Assembly (NCBI GenBank): GCA_002342585.1
Contig: DDQG01000034.1
Coordinates: 1 to 35,880 of the forward strand
Length of the DNA stretch: 35,880 bases
Source: Prevotellaceae bacterium UBA2448
GTDB taxonomy: Bacteria; Bacteroidota; Bacteroidia; Bacteroidales; Bacteroidaceae
Direction of reading: 5' to 3'
The translations under genes were made by a program, and so were the position numbers. Each line of letters starts with the position of its first letter. Within the stretch, counting starts at the first letter, position 1. The notes below the pieces were generated by a model. It did not search any database. It was not told the DNA's origin and saw only the letters and a program-made list of their open reading frames with translations. Shown piece after piece: positions 32,574 to 35,880 of this stretch.

Positions 32574-32640
32574 ATTCTCCTACCTTTGTCACCAAATAGG
32601 AAAATAGTTTGTTATATATATGAACCGGTTTTCAAAAACA
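32574..32640 (+). repeat. Promoter-leader repeat, copy B
   Basis: A TACCTTTG -7 box (32581-32588) is followed by a 5'-terminal hairpin. CAAATA (32593-32598) pairs with TAGTTTG (32605-32611), one bulged G. Then comes GTTATATATATG and M-N-R-F, as in copy A (22083-22145). It drives the second ECF operon. Confidence 0.7.
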
Positions 32641-32664
32641 ACGAATTGTTTAACTAAAAAATAA
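32620..32664 (+). CDS. Possible 14-residue leader ORF of copy B
   Basis: ATG at 32620 opens 14 codons (M-N-R-F-S-K-T-T-N-C-L-T-K-K) ending at 32664, six bases before the ATG of the next gene. The start and first four codons match copy A. The tight spacing would allow translational coupling or leader-peptide control. It may equally be a by-product of the repeated DNA. Confidence 0.3.
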   Translation: MNRFSKTTNCLTKK

Positions 32665-32670
32665 AAGTAT

Positions 32671-33123
32671 ATGGAAACAAGTTATTATTTACTTCAAGAA
32701 TTTGGCGACATCATTAAGCCAATATTTATCCTGGTTGTGCTGCCAATCACTATTCTCTGGCTCTACCTGCGCAACAGGAAAGACGAAAACGAAAAGCGCA
32801 CAAAAATCGTGATGGCTGCAATCGAGAAAAACGGCGAAATCAATGTGCAGGAGTTTTTCAAGAATCTCAACAAGCCAAGGAAAACAGTACGCGAAAAACT
32901 GGTTATGCAGCTGCATTGGGAACTCTTATTGGGCGGTATATTCACCGTTTTTGGTTTGGTGGTTTTCATCGCTCTGGGAGTAATGAGTCTTGTAGGTGGA
33001 CTCGTCGATAATAATATGATTGCAGCGAGCTGTTGCCTTGGAATACCTACTCTTGCCTTGGGCGCAGGTTTGCTGATAGCATATTTCTCGGGTAAAAAGA
33101 TGATGAAAGAACTGAAGGACTAA
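32671..33123 (+). CDS. DUF6249-like small membrane protein
   Basis: The 150-residue protein has three predicted transmembrane helices (about 15-35, 84-108 and 116-142). A basic cytoplasmic segment (36-80) lies between the first and second, containing R-N-R-K-D-E-N-E-K-R and K-N-G-E-I-N-V-Q-E-F-F. Such proteins are often encoded beside ECF sigma genes in Bacteroidetes. The assignment to DUF6249 is from memory of this layout and not certain. It is first in a four-gene operon and probably takes part in regulating the sigma factor (inference). Confidence 0.65.
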   Translation: METSYYLLQEFGDIIKPIFILVVLPITILWLYLRNRKDENEKRTKIVMAAIEKNGEINVQEFFKNLNKPRKTVREKLVMQLHWELLLGGIFTVFGLVVFIALGVMSLVGGLVDNNMIAASCCLGIPTLALGAGLLIAYFSGKKMMKELKD

Positions 33124-33150
33124 ATCGTTCGTAGATTTTAGATAAAAGGC

Positions 33151-33633
33151 ATGACACGAGAGCAATTTATCAATATGGTACGCAAGGAGCAGAAAGGTCT
33201 CAGACGCTTTCTGCTTACCCTTTGCGGAGGCGACAGGATGATTGCCGACGATATTGCTCAGGAGGCTTTGATGAAAGCATATCTTGCTCTCGACAAATAT
33301 GATGAGCGACAGAAGGCAAAGCTATGGCTAACGAAAATTGCATACAACACATTTCTGAATCATCATTCCCAGTCAGTACGGCACATATTTGAAGACATAG
33401 ATGCCGCTGCGATGATAAGCAGTCAGTACAGTTCGGACGAGAGTTTCCGTTATCAGGAACTGCTGCAGGCTATGTCACAACTGCCCGATTCGGAACGCAC
33501 CACCCTGATTCTCCATTACTTCGAAGGCTATAAAGTAGAAGAGATTGCACAAATTACTAACTGCACCGATGCTGCCGTAAAGAAACGTCTGCAGCGAGGT
33601 CGCGAAGAACTGAAAAGGAGGATAAAGTTATGA
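33151..33633 (+). CDS. ECF-type RNA polymerase sigma factor
   Basis: The 160-residue protein has sigma region 2 (about 10-75: I-A-D-D-I-A-Q-E-A-L-M-K-A-Y and K-L-W-L-T-K-I-A-Y-N) and region 4 (about 105-158: L-P-D-S-E-R-T-T-L-I-L-H-Y-F-E-G-Y-K-V-E-E-I-A). The stop overlaps the next start as ATGA. It is distinct in sequence from the sigma at 26525. Confidence 0.92.
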   Translation: MTREQFINMVRKEQKGLRRFLLTLCGGDRMIADDIAQEALMKAYLALDKYDERQKAKLWLTKIAYNTFLNHHSQSVRHIFEDIDAAAMISSQYSSDESFRYQELLQAMSQLPDSERTTLILHYFEGYKVEEIAQITNCTDAAVKKRLQRGREELKRRIKL

Positions 33634-34037
33634 TACAAGACAAGGAACTCGATGCTTTGCTAACAACATTTCAACCGGTAGAACCAACTGATTCTGCAGA
33701 ATTTATGTCTGAATTCGAGAAGCGTCTGAACGCTATCGACATTGCCCTTGCCTACCACAAGGCAGAGGTGCAGAAGGCACATAAGAAAGCAGTATGGGCT
33801 TTCGCAACAGGCTCTGTAGCAGGTCTTATTCTGGCTATTATAGCTCTTGCCCTACCCTCACCAGTGGAACTGCTCGCCTTCTCCATCCATTCGCGTTTTA
33901 TGCTCACATTCTTAGAGTATATCCCATACATCATGATGTTTTTCTGTGCCACATCCATCACCTTCGGCATCATAGAATATATGAACCGAAAAGAGGATAT
34001 GGAAGGTCTTATTCTGGAACTAAAGCAGAACAGCTGA
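33630..34037 (+). CDS. Two-pass membrane protein, probable sigma partner
   Basis: The 135-residue protein has a cytoplasmic N-terminal segment of about 50 residues, two transmembrane helices (about 53-75 and 88-112) and a short charged tail. Starting four bases before the sigma stop, it is in the anti-sigma position. No recognised anti-sigma domain is visible. The N-terminus (M-I-Q-D-K-E-L-D-A-L-L) is helical and acidic, as expected for a sigma-binding segment (inference). Confidence 0.65.
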   Translation: MIQDKELDALLTTFQPVEPTDSAEFMSEFEKRLNAIDIALAYHKAEVQKAHKKAVWAFATGSVAGLILAIIALALPSPVELLAFSIHSRFMLTFLEYIPYIMMFFCATSITFGIIEYMNRKEDMEGLILELKQNS

Positions 34038-34068
34038 ACAAAAATCTATTGTCTTAAAATAAACAAAT

Positions 34069-35754
34069 ATGAGAAAAACAAATATATTACAACGACTTGG
34101 AGCATTTGTGATAGATGCCCATACTATCATCTTTCTTTTTCAAATTGTAGCATTTTTGATATCTCCTTTTTATTTCTTACCTTTATTCCCAGGTATCTGG
34201 TTAGTGTGGATCATGTATTATGTAGTATCATACACCACTGTCAGAAAGACTCTGGGGGAATCCTTCTTTAATGCGCAAGTCGTAGCAAATAAGGGTTTCG
34301 TACCAGTCTGGATTAAGATTCTTCTTCGCGAAGCATTCACTTCCTTCCCAGCCTTGATAGCATGGACCTTGTGTTGGAATCGGCTCGTACCAATGCGCTC
34401 AATAGCAATTTTTGTTGTACTCCTTCTGATGATTTGCCTCAGAAGGAAGATTTTTGGCATCTCATTAGTTAATTGTGAGCAAAACACAATAACAACCAAG
34501 CGACCATTCTATAAGACCTCGACTGGTATTTTTCTGATGATTATACTGGGTGGTGTCCTTGCACGAGTGGTCAACACCATATGTACAAATGACAAAGCAT
34601 TTCTTGTTGAGTCGCCATTAAAGGCCGTTCCCCGTCCAACGGCAAGTTCTGTAAGCCAGTATGTTGACTATCTCAAGAATAATCGGCAGGATATTAACGA
34701 TTATGTAATGGGGCTTTTTGGGAAGTATGATTATGTTGTCTTATGCGAGCGCCACCATCAAGACATGACACAATACGACATGATATATGACCTTGTGACG
34801 GACAGCAGGTTCGTGGACAAAGTAGGTGTCGTATTTACAGAAATAGGATGTGCTGAGTCAAGAGATGCATACAGGACACTTGTTGAAACCACATTCCCGA
34901 ATGACACTCTGCTTGAAAAAGGTCTTGCCTCGTTTCTGATGGAGAATCAGACGGTACATCTTCTGTGGCCTAACACGAATTGGTTCACATTTCTGAAGAG
35001 AATGTACTACTTCAATCATGATAGGGAGAAGAAGGTAGAAATAATGTTTGCTGACAGAAATTGGATTGACAGGACAGAGCTGGCGCAAAGAGATAGCGTG
35101 ATGGCGGATAACATCATAAAAACTATTGAATCAGATAGCCTGAAGAAGTCACTTATTATTATGAATTATCGCCATGCTTTCTTTACACCAGGCTGCTGTG
35201 GCGAATATATACAGCGCAGATTCCCAGGCAAGGTGGCAAATGTAATGATTAATAATGTAAAACTTGATTTGTTATCTTTAGCCTTAGGAAAAGAAATCGC
35301 ACGCCCCGACCTTCGTCACGGAGAGTGGAATGTTGCTTTCGAACAGATGCCAACAGATGCTTTTGCGTTTGACTTTAAGGACTCTCCATTTGGCGAGGAC
35401 AACTTTGACTATTTCGCATTGCCTTGGGCAAAGGAAAACGACATGCAATACCAAGACATGTTTAATGGCTTCATTTATTACAAAGCTCTTATCGACCATC
35501 GCGCAAGCGTAGGATTCAACCATCTGTTTGACTCGGAGAATATAGCAAAACTTCAGGAACGCGAACGGCTGTTGCCGGGTTATTGGCTCGGGGCATGGTA
35601 CTTTTTGAAAGATGGTCCACAAGTCACAGAAGGCAAAGACATTTACTTTGAATATAACAAATTGTTAAACATAATTTTCCTTTGGATTTGTCTCTCTGCA
35701 CTCCTGCTTGGCTGCATTATGCTCGTTACAAGGTATATAACCCATAACCACTAA
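34069..35754 (+). CDS. RDD membrane domain fused to an EreA/ChaN-like domain
   Basis: The 561-residue protein starts with an RDD-type membrane region: L-Q-R-L-G-A-F-V-I-D-A near 8-17, helices at about 18-55, then K-T-L-G-E-S-F-F-N-A-Q-V-V at 60-72, further helices at about 108-124 and a last one at about 152-172. A large extramembrane domain follows (about 195-520), with V-V-L-C-E-R-H-H (223-230), V-V-F-T-E-I-G (254-260) and M-N-Y-R-H-A-F-F. This E-x-H pattern resembles erythromycin-esterase-like/ChaN-like (haem-binding or hydrolase) folds. A C-terminal transmembrane helix (about 530-553) closes it. I know of no described protein with this combination. As last gene of the ECF operon it may be the effector or sensor. 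The last residues (T-H-N-H) and the stop lie in a heptamer tract. Confidence 0.65.
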   Translation: MRKTNILQRLGAFVIDAHTIIFLFQIVAFLISPFYFLPLFPGIWLVWIMYYVVSYTTVRKTLGESFFNAQVVANKGFVPVWIKILLREAFTSFPALIAWTLCWNRLVPMRSIAIFVVLLLMICLRRKIFGISLVNCEQNTITTKRPFYKTSTGIFLMIILGGVLARVVNTICTNDKAFLVESPLKAVPRPTASSVSQYVDYLKNNRQDINDYVMGLFGKYDYVVLCERHHQDMTQYDMIYDLVTDSRFVDKVGVVFTEIGCAESRDAYRTLVETTFPNDTLLEKGLASFLMENQTVHLLWPNTNWFTFLKRMYYFNHDREKKVEIMFADRNWIDRTELAQRDSVMADNIIKTIESDSLKKSLIIMNYRHAFFTPGCCGEYIQRRFPGKVANVMINNVKLDLLSLALGKEIARPDLRHGEWNVAFEQMPTDAFAFDFKDSPFGEDNFDYFALPWAKENDMQYQDMFNGFIYYKALIDHRASVGFNHLFDSENIAKLQERERLLPGYWLGAWYFLKDGPQVTEGKDIYFEYNKLLNIIFLWICLSALLLGCIMLVTRYITHNH

Positions 35755-35778
35755 CCTCTAATCTCTAACCCTTAACCA
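35737..35778. repeat. Heptamer tract 8
   Basis: Six units in register: ATAACCC, ATAACCA, CTAACCT, CTAATCT, CTAACCC, TTAACCA, which are GGTTA-type units on the minus strand. The tract contains the last codons and stop (35752-35754) of the RDD-fusion gene. The remaining 102 bases of the window (35779-35880) hold no gene. Confidence 0.85.
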
Positions 35779-35880
35779 TATATGTAATTCTTTCTGCAAA
35801 AAATACAAACTTATTTCTAAACTTCTGCAAATCTTAAAGGATATTTTTTGAAAATAGTGTCTTTCCCTGAAAAAAGTTGA

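Overview
The window looks like chromosomal DNA of a Bacteroidales bacterium, most likely Prevotellaceae. Gene starts are preceded repeatedly by the Bacteroidetes -7 box TAnnTTTG or TAnnTTCG, sometimes with a TTG about 19-21 bases upstream, and Shine-Dalgarno sequences are nearly absent. The protein families fit: a C10 peptidase, a TonB-dependent barrel with regulatory domain, BlaI/M56 regulators, NspC, a DUF4831 protein and a GGGtGRT protein. No rRNA, tRNA, insertion sequence, phage gene or CRISPR array was seen. The genus is an inference.

Layout. 1-1774: two candidate small RNAs, each with a -7 box and an intrinsic terminator, flank a Rid/YjgF-family gene. 1775-5686 (+): a small secreted protein, a UvrD/PcrA helicase and carboxynorspermidine decarboxylase nspC. 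5754-10057 (-): an overlapping set of aminotransferase, LolC/E-like permease, NAD(P)H-hydrate dehydratase and DUF4831 protein. 10157-14174 (+): a RelA/SpoT protein whose hydrolase site is degenerate, rlmH, and an S41-like lipoprotein lacking the catalytic Ser and Lys. 14276-16360: a ClpB without its N domain, behind paired palindromes. 16515-19229: a NodB-like secreted protein and a small secreted protein. 19286-20101 (-): a DUF3298 lipoprotein. 20290-22016: a NifU-like scaffold plus GGGtGRT protein. 22320-23993: a C10 cysteine protease.

24247-35754 is mostly envelope signalling. BlaI and an M56/TonB fusion protein share an operator-promoter. Next come an ECF sigma, a single-pass anti-sigma-like protein, a secreted protein and a TonB-dependent-receptor-like barrel. 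After a remnant of a Fic gene comes a second ECF set: a DUF6249-like membrane protein, ECF sigma, two-pass membrane protein, and a fusion of an RDD membrane domain with an EreA/ChaN-like domain.

Non-coding structure is the most unusual aspect. Eight tracts of degenerate 7-base repeats lie at gene ends, and seven of them run through a stop codon. A promoter plus 5'-hairpin plus short-ORF leader occurs twice (22083-22145 and 32574-32640). Two extragenic hairpins (26349-26376 and 29275-29306) share a core with compensatory changes. The best candidate for an undescribed system is the second ECF operon with its repeated leader; the scaffold/GGGtGRT pair is a conserved association of unknown function.
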